A DNA stretch of 44,556 nucleotides from positions 1 through 44,556 of the forward strand of contig NZ_QFRW01000076.1 of NCBI RefSeq assembly GCF_003265355.1, written 5' to 3'. Positions 25,012 to 33,026 of the stretch are shown in pieces; position 1 is the first letter of the stretch, and the number at the start of each line of letters is the position of its first letter. Both the position numbers and the translations under genes were made by a program. The notes below the pieces were generated by a model. That model did no database searches. It saw only the letters and a list, made by a program, of their open reading frames with translations, and had not been told where the DNA came from. Source of the DNA: Glycomyces dulcitolivorans (GTDB lineage: Bacteria; Actinomycetota; Actinomycetes; Mycobacteriales; Micromonosporaceae).

Positions 25012-26000
25012 GAGGGGTCCTCGCCGCGGGCGCGGAGGGTCGCGTAGATCCTGGTGTTGCGGTAGGCGGTGAAGGTGCCGTCCTGCGGGTTCGCGGTGTG
25101 GGCGATGAGGTCGCAGGCCTCTTGGAAGCGGTCGAGGGCCTCGTCGAGGCGGTCCTGGCGGAACAGGGCGGTGCCGAGTTCGTACATGGTGCGGTGCCGC
25201 AGTTTGGCGAGGTGCCTGCCGTCCTCGCTGCCGCCGTTCGCGGTTCGTTGCAGGGATTCGCGGAGGACGGCTTCGGCGTCGCGGGCTCTGCCGGAGGCGA
25301 GCTGGCACTGGGCGGTGCCGACGTCGAGGAACCCGGTCTCCCAGGGGTCGGATTCGCGACGGGCGCGTTTGCGGGCCTCCTCCAGCAGCGGCAGGGCCTG
25401 CTCGAATTCACCGGCCTCCACGAGGGAGGCGCCGGTGAGCTGGGCGAAGACGGTCTGCTCGTCCTCGTCGAGGCCGAGGCGGGTGCGGTCGCGGACGAGT
25501 TCAGCGGCGGTGTCCTTGAAGCGGCGGTGGGAGCCGGCCCGGCGGTGGAGTTCGGCGAGGTCCTGTGCGGCGAAGACGTAGTCGATGCCGCCTTCGTCGC
25601 GGAGGCTCTCGGCGAGGTCTTGGGCGCGTTGTATCTTCCGCTGGGCGCGGGGGCCGCCGATGGGGCGCTCCTGGGACTGGATGCGGCGCAGTTCGTAGAC
25701 GACGAGGGCGTCGGGGCCGTAGACGACGGCGGCTTCGCGGACGATGGAGCCGAGGCGGTCGCGCAGGCGCTTGGGGTCGGTGCCGGCCTCGTGGAGGGCC
25801 TGGGCGCAGCGGAGGCGGACGTCGGTGAGGAGCGGGTCGAGGCGGGAGAGGTGGGCTTCGGCGGTGTCGAGGGCCCGGCCCGCGAGCTTGGCGCGGCGGC
25901 GGGGGGCGAGGTCGTCGCCGTGCAGGTCGTCGTCGCCGACGAACACCTTCAGGTGCGCGGTCTTCAACGCGTAGCGCTCCTGCTCAGACATCCCGTACAC
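25008..26000 (-). CDS. Tetratricopeptide-repeat protein
   Basis: This roughly 330-residue cytoplasmic protein is almost entirely alpha-helical and contains TPR-like helix pairs (LTGASLVEAGEFEQALPLLEEARKRAR; LDVGTAQCQLASGRARDAEAVLRESL; YELGTALFRQDRLDEALDRFQEACDL). No catalytic or DNA-binding domain is seen, unlike many actinobacterial TPR regulators. GTG at 25998-26000 is preferred because GGGAGG ends seven bases upstream; ATG 25991 and GTG 26015 are alternatives. TPR proteins mediate protein-protein contacts; the partner is unknown. Confidence 0.78.
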   Translation of the reverse strand: MYGMSEQERYALKTAHLKVFVGDDDLHGDDLAPRRRAKLAGRALDTAEAHLSRLDPLLTDVRLRCAQALHEAGTDPKRLRDRLGSIVREAAVVYGPDALVVYELRRIQSQERPIGGPRAQRKIQRAQDLAESLRDEGGIDYVFAAQDLAELHRRAGSHRRFKDTAAELVRDRTRLGLDEDEQTVFAQLTGASLVEAGEFEQALPLLEEARKRARRESDPWETGFLDVGTAQCQLASGRARDAEAVLRESLQRTANGGSEDGRHLAKLRHRTMYELGTALFRQDRLDEALDRFQEACDLIAHTANPQDGTFTAYRNTRIYATLRARGEDPS

Positions 26001-26078
26001 CGCTCGGCCTCCCACTCGCCCGGGCTACCAAGGTAGCGCCTGGGGCGGGGACCGGTCCCCTCGATATCCGGGGACGGG

Positions 26079-26108
26079 ACCGGCCGCGCCCGTCGGGGCG
26101 CGGCCGGT
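26079..26108 (-). terminator. Hairpin terminator after the MFS gene
   Basis: Perfect 13-bp arms (26079-26091, 26096-26108) with loop GTCG lie 15 bases past the stop of the minus-strand transporter gene. Confidence 0.8.
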
Positions 26109-26122
26109 GTCGTCGGGTCGGG

Positions 26123-27316
26123 TCAGGGTCGGGCGGGTTCGCCGACCGGGACCGCTTGCGGGGCAATGCGGTCGGTCTGCCGGTCGAGGGCGCCGGACCA
26201 GGCGGTCACCGCGAACGCGAGTGCGGCCATGACTGCGCCGACCCACAGCGGCGAGGTGTAGCCCAGGCCCGCGCCGATGGTGAGGCCGCCGGCGTAGGCG
26301 CCGATGGAGATGCCCAGGTTCGCGCCTGAGGACGCGATCGCGGAGGCGAGGGTCGGGGCGCCCGCGGCCTTGTCGATGGCGCGGGTCATGAAGCCGGGGA
26401 CGGTGGCGAAGCCGGCGCCGCCCAGGAGCATGAGCGTGACGGCGGCGGCGATCTGGAAGTGCGCGGTGAACGTGAAGGCCACCAGGACGACCGCGAGCAG
26501 GGCCGTCGTCACCAGCAGGGTCGGGACCTGGGCCCGGTCGGCGAAGCGGCCGCCCAGGAGGTTGCCGATGACCAGGCCCACGCCGAAGAGGACGAGCAGG
26601 CCGGTGAGGGAGCCGGACGAGTACCCGGCGACCTCGGTCATCAGCGGCGCGACGTAGCTGTAGCCGGCGAACAGGGCGCCGATGCTCAGGCCCGCGATGG
26701 CGACGGCGAGCCAGACCTGGAGGCGCTTGAACTCGGCGAGCTCGCGGCGCAGGCTCGACTCCGCCGGGCGCGGCTGCTTGGGCACCAGGAAGAGGATGCC
26801 GAGCAGGCTGACCAGGCCGAAGGCGGTGATCATCCAGAAGGTCGCGCGCCAGCCGTAGCCCTGGCCGACCCAGGTCCCGAGCGGGGAGCCGACCACGTTG
26901 GCGACCGTCAGGCCGGTGAAGACCATGGAGATCGCGCGGGACCGCTTCGACTCGTCGACGAGGTCGGCGGCGACGACCGAGGCGACGCCGAAGAAGGCGC
27001 CGTGGCAGACGGCGGCCACGATGCGGCCGGTCATCAGGAGGCCGTAGGTCTCGGCGACGGCCGCGATGAGGTTGCCCGCGATGAACAGCAGCATCAGGAT
27101 GACGAGCATGTTCTTGCGCGGCAGGCGGGTTCCCGCGGCGGTGGCGATCGGGCCGCCGACCACGACGCCGAGCGCGTATCCGGAGATGAGCAGCCCCGCG
27201 GTCGGCAGGCTCACCCCCATCTCGTCGCCGATCTCGGGCAGCAGGCCCGAGACCACGAATTCTGTGGTGCCGATACCGAACGCACTGATCATCAGCGCGA
27301 AGAGTGCAAGAGGCAT
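26123..27316 (-). CDS. MFS exporter, DHA1/AraJ-like
   Basis: This 397-residue transporter has twelve hydrophobic segments. The start FALMISAFGIGTTEFVVSGLLPEIGDEMGVSLPTAGLLISGYALGV is characteristic of DHA1 exporters such as AraJ/SotB and chloramphenicol-efflux relatives. The intracellular loop has ATAAGTRLPRKNML in place of the usual R-x-x-R-R motif. ATG 27316 has GGAGGG upstream; a longer reading would begin in the divergent promoter. It is divergent from a MarR gene 209 bases away, the standard layout for a repressor-controlled drug or sugar exporter. Confidence 0.9.
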   Translation of the reverse strand: MPLALFALMISAFGIGTTEFVVSGLLPEIGDEMGVSLPTAGLLISGYALGVVVGGPIATAAGTRLPRKNMLVILMLLFIAGNLIAAVAETYGLLMTGRIVAAVCHGAFFGVASVVAADLVDESKRSRAISMVFTGLTVANVVGSPLGTWVGQGYGWRATFWMITAFGLVSLLGILFLVPKQPRPAESSLRRELAEFKRLQVWLAVAIAGLSIGALFAGYSYVAPLMTEVAGYSSGSLTGLLVLFGVGLVIGNLLGGRFADRAQVPTLLVTTALLAVVLVAFTFTAHFQIAAAVTLMLLGGAGFATVPGFMTRAIDKAAGAPTLASAIASSGANLGISIGAYAGGLTIGAGLGYTSPLWVGAVMAALAFAVTAWSGALDRQTDRIAPQAVPVGEPARP

Positions 27317-27341
27317 GGCCCTCCGGACTCCTTCTGTTGGA

Positions 27342-27443
27342 ATGCATGGACTGTCAACGGGCGGCGGCCGAAGCCTCCCGGTGCGGACGGCGCGGACCGC
27401 GCCCCGAAGCAATTCTATGCATACGCATAAGACGTCCATGCAT
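27342..27443. promoter_or_regulatory. Candidate MarR operators between MFS and MarR genes
   Basis: ATGCATGGAC (27342-27351) and GTCCATGCAT (27434-27443) are exact inverted repeats about 80 bases apart. TATGCATA (27416-27423) and further TGCAT copies also occur. The first arm lies 26 bases before the MFS start and the second lies upstream of marR, suiting repression of both promoters. Confidence 0.5.
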
Positions 27444-27525
27444 GAGTTGCAAGAGCAAGTTATGGAGGTGCATGATAAAGTTCATTGCAGCGCCGTTACG
27501 CGGCCGAGCCCAGGAGGTCGACGAC

Positions 27526-27996
27526 ATGCCACTTGTCACCACGGTGAGTCCGCGCATCCAGCTCCCGTCCGCCCTTGAGCGGCACTGGCAGTCGATGCGG
27601 ATCCTGCAAGGCCAGGTCGACGACGCGGCCGGCCGCGCCCTCGGCGCCGAGCACGGCCTCTCGCTCTCGGAGTACACGGCCCTGGCCGCGCTCCACTACT
27701 CCGACGACGACGGGCACCTGCGCCAGCAGATCCTCGCCGACGCCATCCCGCTCAACCAGAGCTCGCTCAGCCGCCTCGTCGGGCGCCTGGAGAAGCTGGG
27801 CCTGACCGAGCGGTACGTGTGCCCCAACGACCGCCGCGGCGTCTACACCCAGATCACCGACGCCGGCAGGGCCAAAGTGGAGGAAGCGCGCCCGACCTAC
27901 CTCAGGGTCCTGCGCGAGCACCTGGGCGAAGCGGCGGAGGCGGACTCCATCGCGGTCGTGCAGCCGCTCGGCAGGACCCTCGAAGCCGAGTCCTAG
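27526..27996 (+). CDS. MarR-family transcriptional regulator
   Basis: The 156-residue protein has the MarR winged helix: LSLSEYTALAALHYSD, then the recognition region LADAIPLNQSSLSRLVGRLEKLGLTERYVCPNDRRGVYTQITDAGR (about residues 68-115) with the typical D-R-R wing. AGGAGG lies eight bases before ATG 27526; longer readings run through the promoter. It probably represses the divergent MFS exporter and itself, with a small aromatic ligand relieving repression, as is usual in the family. Its stop shares CTAG with the convergent HAD remnant. Confidence 0.92.
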   Translation: MPLVTTVSPRIQLPSALERHWQSMRILQGQVDDAAGRALGAEHGLSLSEYTALAALHYSDDDGHLRQQILADAIPLNQSSLSRLVGRLEKLGLTERYVCPNDRRGVYTQITDAGRAKVEEARPTYLRVLREHLGEAAEADSIAVVQPLGRTLEAES

Positions 27997-28562
27997 ACGT
28001 CGGTCGCGATGCGCCCCAGGAGGTCTCCGGGGGCGGCGACCGTGAGGTCGACTTCGCCGGCCGCGGCTCCCAGGCCTGGTCCGGCCACACCTGAGACGCG
28101 CGCGCCCGCCGCGCGGGCGGCGCGCACCCCGACTTCGGCGTCCTCGACCACCAGGCAGTCCTCCGGCGGGACGCCCAGGCGCCGCGCGGCCTTCAGGTAG
28201 CCCTCCGGGTCGGGCTTGCCCCTGGTGACGTCGTCGGCGGTGACCAGGACGTCCGGGACCCGGAAACCGGTGGCGCGCAACCGGACCGTCGCGGTCGGGC
28301 GGCTCCCGGAGGTCACGATCGCCCACGGCAGCCCGCGGGCCGACAGCTCCTCGGTGAGGGCCACGGCCCCCGCGCAGGCGCGCACGCCCGCGAGGTCGGC
28401 GGCCTGGACGCGTTCGAGCTCGGCGCCTTCGGAGGCGGCGTCGAGGTGCGGGGTCAGCAGCCGCACGGTCTCGTAGGCGCGGCGGCCCGGCAGCAGCGGG
28501 ACGACATCGTCCCAGGCCAGCTCGCTACAGCAGGCCGAGCGCCTCGTGCTGGGAGACCGCAC
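27993..28562 (-). pseudogene. 5'-truncated HAD phosphatase (DOG/GS1-like)
   Basis: The open frame (189 residues from a GTG) matches a beta-phosphoglucomutase/glycerol-phosphatase-type HAD enzyme from about WDDVVPLLPGRRAYETVRLL onward: motif II VTSGSRPTATVRL, motif III Lys in TRGKPDPEGYLKAARRLG, motif IV CLVVEDAEVGVRAARAAG. The first 25-30 residues, including the nucleophile motif D-x-D-G-T, are missing. The codons that would encode them are the end of the neighbouring aldolase frame. Without motif I it should be inactive. It was probably a sugar-phosphate phosphatase. Confidence 0.65.
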
Positions 28563-29697
28563 CGGTGGTCTCCAGCTGGCGGACCGCGTTCTCCAGGAAG
28601 AGCACGCCGTACAGGTAGTGGCCCTGCGCGAGGTCGATCGGGCTCAGGGCCTCCTCGTCGTCCTCGCCGGTGCGCTTCTTGATGTCCGACAGTCGGCACG
28701 CCGCCTCGCCGAGCAGGTGGAAGGCGTGGCCGAGCAGGTACCTGGACTCCCAGCCGGGGTCGTCCTCGGTCATCTCCCGGAACGGCTCCAGCGACCGCAT
28801 GAGCGGCAGCAGCCCGTGCGCGGCGGCGAGGTAGGACGCGATGGCGGCGGCGATCGCGTCCCGCAGGCGCGCGTCGAGGTCGATGCCGCGGCGCTCGGCG
28901 CGGTCGACGGCGGCCGCCTTGATGTCGCGGAACGCGTCGGTCGCGAACACGTAGTGGCCCGAGATGAGGGCCCGGTCGGTGTCGGTGGCCCGGGTGCCCG
29001 GGCGCATCCACTTCTCCCACGAGCGGGACTCGTAGGACAGGGCCAGGAACCGCTCCAGCTGGACGTTGAGCCCCAGCTCCCGCAGCAGCGCGGCCAGCGC
29101 CCGGCTCTCCACGACCCCGAACTCCGGGGCCACGTTCAGCGCGTCGACGCCGGCGCGCTCCAGGTGGCCCAGCTGCTCGCGGGTGAGGTAGTCGCAGTTG
29201 TGGGCCTTGAGCGCGACGCCGTGGCGGCGGGTGACGGCGGCCAGTTCGCGGACCGTGGAGGAGACGGCGAACGGGGCGATGCCGAGCGCGCCGACGTTGA
29301 CGGTCTCCAGGACCTTGGTGCCGGTCTGGACCACGATGAACACGGGGTCGGGGAGCCCGGCTCCGCGCAGCCGCGCGAGGGCGGCGCCGACCTGCTCGTC
29401 GAACTCGGCCGGGTCGTTGGTGTCCGAGCCCTGGTCCTCGAAGCCGATCTCGAACATCGGCTCGACTCCGATGGAGCGGGCGAACTCGACGGCGCCGGCG
29501 TACAGCTCGACGGCGCGGTCGATGGCGGCCTCGACGGGGGCGGTGCCGTCCAGGTCGACGGAGGTGTCGACGTGGAGCAGGTCGAAGCCCTGCCGGATGT
29601 CCTCCTCATAGGACCGGGCGGCGGACTTGACGGCCTCGCTGAGGCTGTAAAACTCCTCAGTGGAGTAGTGGATGCTACCGTCAGACCAACCGGTTGG
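28525..29697 (-). pseudogene. 5'-truncated GatZ/KbaZ-like aldolase subunit
   Basis: The frame is open from a stop at 29698-29700 but has no start codon before ATG 29457, although the upstream codons look coding (VKSAARSYEEDI, QGFDLLHVDTSVDLDG). The rest (PMFEIGFEDQGSD, FIVVQTGTKVLE, LKAHNCDYLTREQLGHLERAGVDALNVAPEFGVVESRAL, SWEKWM, ALISGHYVF) resembles the non-catalytic subunit of class II tagatose-bisphosphate aldolase, a TIM-barrel protein. Roughly the first 80-100 residues are missing. Only 35 bases separate the frame from the GH127 terminator, so a deletion is likely. Translation from ATG 29457 would lose core strands. Confidence 0.6.
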
Positions 29698-29735
29698 CTA
29701 GGGCTTGTCGGTGATCGGACTCCCGCCCGGAACGC

Positions 29736-29780
29736 GCTTCGGGCCGGGTCCCTTGCGCTGCAAGGGACCCGGCCCGAAGC
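29736..29780 (-). terminator. Very strong hairpin terminator after the GH127 gene
   Basis: Perfect 20-bp arms (29736-29755, 29761-29780) with a five-base loop start 12 bases past the GH127 stop. This is the longest stem in the window. Confidence 0.88.
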
Positions 29781-29791
29781 CGTGGTGGAGG

Positions 29792-32524
29792 CTAGATGAA
29801 CCGCCACAGGTGGTCGTTGGTCCCGTTGTCGTCCCACAGGACGACCTGGGCGCCCGAGGCGGTGGAGGCGCCCGAGACGCCGAGGACGCGGCCGCCGTTG
29901 GCGCACTGGATGCGGAAGGCGTTGCCGCTCCCCCAGCGCAGGCGCCAGCGGTGGTCCGCGGTGCCGTTGTCGTCCCACTGAACGATGCGGGCGCCGTTGG
30001 CGTTGGCGGCGTTCTCGACGCCGAGGACCTTGGCGCTGTTGGCGTTGCGGAGCCGGAAGTAGCCGCCGGTGTCGAGGACGGCGGTCCACAGGTGGTCGGC
30101 GGTGCCGGAGTCGGCCCACTGGATCGCGAGGCCGCCGTTGGCGGTCGACATGTTCTGGACCCCGATGACCAGGCCGCTGTTGACGTTCTGGATGCGGCGG
30201 GACCCGACGGGGACGAAGCGCCAGCGGTTGTCGGCGGTGCCGTCGTCGGGGGCCTGGACGGCCTGGGCCCCGGCCGCCGTCGCGGCGCCCAGGATCCCGA
30301 GGAGCTTGGCGCTGTGGGAGTTGCGGAGCTTGTGGGTGCCGTCGCCCTGGTCGACGGGGGTCCACAGGTGGTCGGCGGTGCCGTTGTCGGCCCACTGGAG
30401 GGCCGGGGCGTTGTCGGCGGTGGACATGTTCTGCACGCCGAGGACCTTGCCGCTGTTGCGGTTGCGCAGCTTCAGGGCGGTGCCGGAGGCCAGGAGCTCC
30501 CAGTAGTGGTCGGCGGTCCCGGTGTCGTTCCACTGGATCGCGAGGCCGCCGTCGGCCGTGGACATGTCCTGGACGCCGAGGACCAGGTTCGAGTTGGCGT
30601 TGTACAGCTTGTAGGCGGGGGTGTCGGTGCTCCCGCCGCCGCCGGTGTTCCAGTAGACGGTGTAGTTGTGGCCGTGGGCGTCGAAGAACGGGCCGAGGTT
30701 CACGTTGGCGCCGTTCGCGGTCGCGGTGAACGCGAGCGAGGAGGTGCTGGTGCGCTGGATCGACTCGGTCTCCAGGGCCGGGAGGGCGCTCAGGGTGGTG
30801 GAGCCGTAGTTGCCGGACAGGACCGTGGGGCCGAAGACGGCCGCCCCGACGCCGTCGTTGTCGTTGGCGGGCTCGATGACCAGGCGCATCGGGAGCCTGA
30901 GGGTCACGGTGTCGCCGGAGGTCCACGAGCGGGTGAGGGTCGCGTAGGTGCCGGGGGTGGTGTCGATGCTCTGGGCGGTGCCGTTGACGCTCACCGTCGC
31001 CCCCTGCGTCCACGAGGGGATGCGCAGGCGCATCGTCCAGGAGCCCGAGACGGAGCCGGTGACCGTGAGGGTGGTGGTGTCGCCGACGGGGTAGGTCGTG
31101 GACTGGGCGACGGTGACGCCGCGCTCGGACCAGGTGAGGGTCGAGGGCGTGTACAGGTTCACGAACAACGTTGTGCCCGAGTAGAAGTACACGGAGTCCA
31201 TGAGCTTGGTGAACGTCTCGACGCCGGTCCCCTGGCAGCACCAGAACGAGTTGTAGTCGGTGGACCAGGTGCCGCCGCCCCAGGCGGGGCCGACGCCGCG
31301 GCGCCCGCCCGCGTTCAGGGGCGTGAAGTACGTGATGTGCCCGTGGGCGCTGCCGGGGTCCTGCCAGCCGATGAGGTGGTTGAGGAGGGCGCGCTCGTAG
31401 AAGTCGAAGTAGGAGGCGTCCTCGGGGTCCATCTGCCACAGCTCGCGGGTGAGCTTGAGCATGTTGTAGGAGTTGCAGCCCTCGCACGTGTCGGTGTCGA
31501 GGTACGCCGCGATCGCGTTGGCCGGCCGGAAGTGCTCGGCCTCGGAGTTGCCGCCGATGACGTAGGTGTGCGCGCCGGTGACGATGGACCAGAAGTTGTC
31601 GGCGATGTTGCGGTAGCGGGTGGTGCCGGTGGCCTTGTACTCGCGGGCGGCGCCGATCGCCTTGGGCACCTGCGTGTTCGCGTGCAGGCCGTTGAGCGCG
31701 TCGGTGCCGTTCGCGAGCGGGTCGAAGACGGCCGCGTGGTCGAAGCGCTGGGCCGCGGTGAGCCAGCGCGCGGTGCCCGTCTGCTGGTAGAGGTCGGTGA
31801 GGACGGCGTTCATGCCGCCGAACTCGGTGCGCAGGACGGTCTGCATCTGGCTGGAGGTGAGGCGGGCGGTGCGGGTGTCGACCCAGCCGGCGAAGGCGAG
31901 GAGGACGTCGCGGGCCTGCGTGTTCTCGTTGAGCCGCCAGACGTCGAGGAGTCCGGCGAGGGTCTTGTGGATCGCGTAGTAGGGCACGTTGCCGTTGCTG
32001 AGGGTGCCGTTCTCAAGGGCGGTGAAGTCGGATTCGGGGAAGCCGCAGAGGTATCCGGCGGCGAAGCCGGCGGTGCCGTTGTTGTTCTGGCACTTGGCGA
32101 GTTCGGCGACCATGGTGTTGGCCTTGTCGCGGGAGGTGGTGTCGCCGAGGACGGCCCAGGCCTGGGCCCAGGCGGTGAGGAAGTGGCCCTGGGAGTGGGT
32201 GCGGAACGGGAACGTGGGGGCCTCCCAGCCGCCGAGCGCAGCGGCGCCGCCGGTGGAGAGGCCGTGGTTGGCGCGGAAGTTGTAGAGGAGCCGGTTGACG
32301 TCGACGTCCCGCAGGTACGAGAGGGTGCGGTTCTGGTTGTCGAGCCAGCGTCCCGCGTTCAGTCGGACGCGGCCGAGGGCGAAGGGCTGGGCGAGGTTGC
32401 CGATGTCGGTGCGGACGGGCGCGACGGCGCCGTGAGCGGTGCCGGGTGCGGTCACGGCGGTCGCGACGGCGGCCGCACCTGCGACTTGGAAGAGCCGGCG
32501 GCGGCTCAGGGGTGATGACGGCAT
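29792..32524 (-). CDS. Secreted GH127 beta-L-arabinofuranosidase with two ricin-type trefoils
   Basis: The 910-residue enzyme has a Tat signal (SRRRLFQVAG). An (alpha/alpha)6 GH127 (DUF1680) domain and beta domains span roughly 36-625. The zinc-cysteine centre is recognisable as CEGC at 347-350 (Glu348, Cys350) and FWCC at 427-430 (Cys429/Cys430), matching the Glu-x-Cys and Cys-Cys of known GH127 enzymes that use a cysteine nucleophile. After a GGGGS linker, six repeats of the N-S-G-K-V-L-G-V ... G-T-A-D-H-W type (637-910) form two ricin B-like carbohydrate-binding trefoils. It should remove beta-L-arabinofuranose from plant glycans such as arabinan, RG-II or extensin. GH146 is a close alternative. 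Confidence 0.9.
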   Translation of the reverse strand: MPSSPLSRRRLFQVAGAAAVATAVTAPGTAHGAVAPVRTDIGNLAQPFALGRVRLNAGRWLDNQNRTLSYLRDVDVNRLLYNFRANHGLSTGGAAALGGWEAPTFPFRTHSQGHFLTAWAQAWAVLGDTTSRDKANTMVAELAKCQNNNGTAGFAAGYLCGFPESDFTALENGTLSNGNVPYYAIHKTLAGLLDVWRLNENTQARDVLLAFAGWVDTRTARLTSSQMQTVLRTEFGGMNAVLTDLYQQTGTARWLTAAQRFDHAAVFDPLANGTDALNGLHANTQVPKAIGAAREYKATGTTRYRNIADNFWSIVTGAHTYVIGGNSEAEHFRPANAIAAYLDTDTCEGCNSYNMLKLTRELWQMDPEDASYFDFYERALLNHLIGWQDPGSAHGHITYFTPLNAGGRRGVGPAWGGGTWSTDYNSFWCCQGTGVETFTKLMDSVYFYSGTTLFVNLYTPSTLTWSERGVTVAQSTTYPVGDTTTLTVTGSVSGSWTMRLRIPSWTQGATVSVNGTAQSIDTTPGTYATLTRSWTSGDTVTLRLPMRLVIEPANDNDGVGAAVFGPTVLSGNYGSTTLSALPALETESIQRTSTSSLAFTATANGANVNLGPFFDAHGHNYTVYWNTGGGGSTDTPAYKLYNANSNLVLGVQDMSTADGGLAIQWNDTGTADHYWELLASGTALKLRNRNSGKVLGVQNMSTADNAPALQWADNGTADHLWTPVDQGDGTHKLRNSHSAKLLGILGAATAAGAQAVQAPDDGTADNRWRFVPVGSRRIQNVNSGLVIGVQNMSTANGGLAIQWADSGTADHLWTAVLDTGGYFRLRNANSAKVLGVENAANANGARIVQWDDNGTADHRWRLRWGSGNAFRIQCANGGRVLGVSGASTASGAQVVLWDDNGTNDHLWRFI

Positions 32525-32558
32525 AGGATGCTCCTAACTGGAGTATGTGCACGATCAC

Positions 32559-32582
32559 ATCGATACTAATATATTTATCGAT
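32559..32582. promoter_or_regulatory. Inverted repeat flanking the GH127 -10 box
   Basis: ATCGATA (32559-32565) and TATCGAT (32576-32582) are perfect seven-base arms with a ten-base AT-rich spacer containing the -10 box. A second repeat ATGTG-N6-CACAT (32545-32560) adjoins it. This placement is what a repressor operator would have. Confidence 0.6.
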
Positions 32583-32596
32583 AACATCCCTGTCAA
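32568..32596 (-). promoter_or_regulatory. Promoter of the GH127 gene
   Basis: On the minus strand TTGACA (32591-32596), a 17-base spacer and TATATT (32568-32573) form a near-perfect sigma-70-type promoter with a start near 32561, about 37 bases before the ATG. Confidence 0.78.
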
Positions 32597-32625
32597 CCTG
32601 CCCGCACCTGGATTTGTTGTCGTCA

Positions 32626-32655
32626 TTGACAAATGGGTGCCGCGGTGATTAACCT
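32626..32655 (+). promoter_or_regulatory. Promoter of the DUF2218 gene
   Basis: TTGACA (32626-32631) and TTAACCT (32649-32655), 17-18 bases apart, form a plausible promoter divergent from the GH127 promoter. The -35 box lies in TTGTC-N6-GACAA. Confidence 0.55.
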
Positions 32656-32708
32656 GCGGTTGTACCCTGCGGCGAGGGTTCGTGGCAATGAAGCTTAGAG
32701 GGGAACGG

Positions 32709-33026
32709 ATGATCGAGACGACTGCCATCCGCGACGACCAGGGCGCCCTGCTGGTCTCCACGGCCGAGGTCGCGACCCCCAGATCGGCGAACTACGCCGA
32801 CCTGCTCGCGGAACTGCTGGGGCGCAAGGTGCCCGTGGAGCCGCTGCCCGGCGGCTACCGGCTCGACTTCGGGATCGGCGAGGGCCTGCTCAACTTCGGC
32901 CCGGAGTCCTTGTCGCTCCTGGTGATCGCCGACGACGGCGCGTCCCTGAGCAATCTCCGCGACGCCCTCGCCGTCCACCTCGAACGCCTCGGCCACCGCG
33001 ACAACCTCCGCGTCGTCTGGCGCTAG
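32709..33026 (+). CDS. DUF2218 domain protein
   Basis: This 105-residue cytoplasmic protein matches DUF2218: SANYADLLAELLGRKVPVEPLPGGYRLDFGIGEGLLNF, SLSLLVIADDGASLSNLRDALAVHLERLGHRDNLRVVWR. The family consists of small alpha-beta proteins of unknown function, often near siderophore-interacting or transport genes. GAGGGG precedes ATG 32709; ATG 32688 would add seven residues. Its stop overlaps the TauE gene's stop at CTAG. Confidence 0.82.
   Translation: MIETTAIRDDQGALLVSTAEVATPRSANYADLLAELLGRKVPVEPLPGGYRLDFGIGEGLLNFGPESLSLLVIADDGASLSNLRDALAVHLERLGHRDNLRVVWR

Noticed and set aside
29686-29697. Perfect palindrome CCAACCGGTTGG as a possible operator
   Set aside because: It lies within the coding-like remnant of the aldolase gene, and no intact start follows it, so a regulatory role is not supported.
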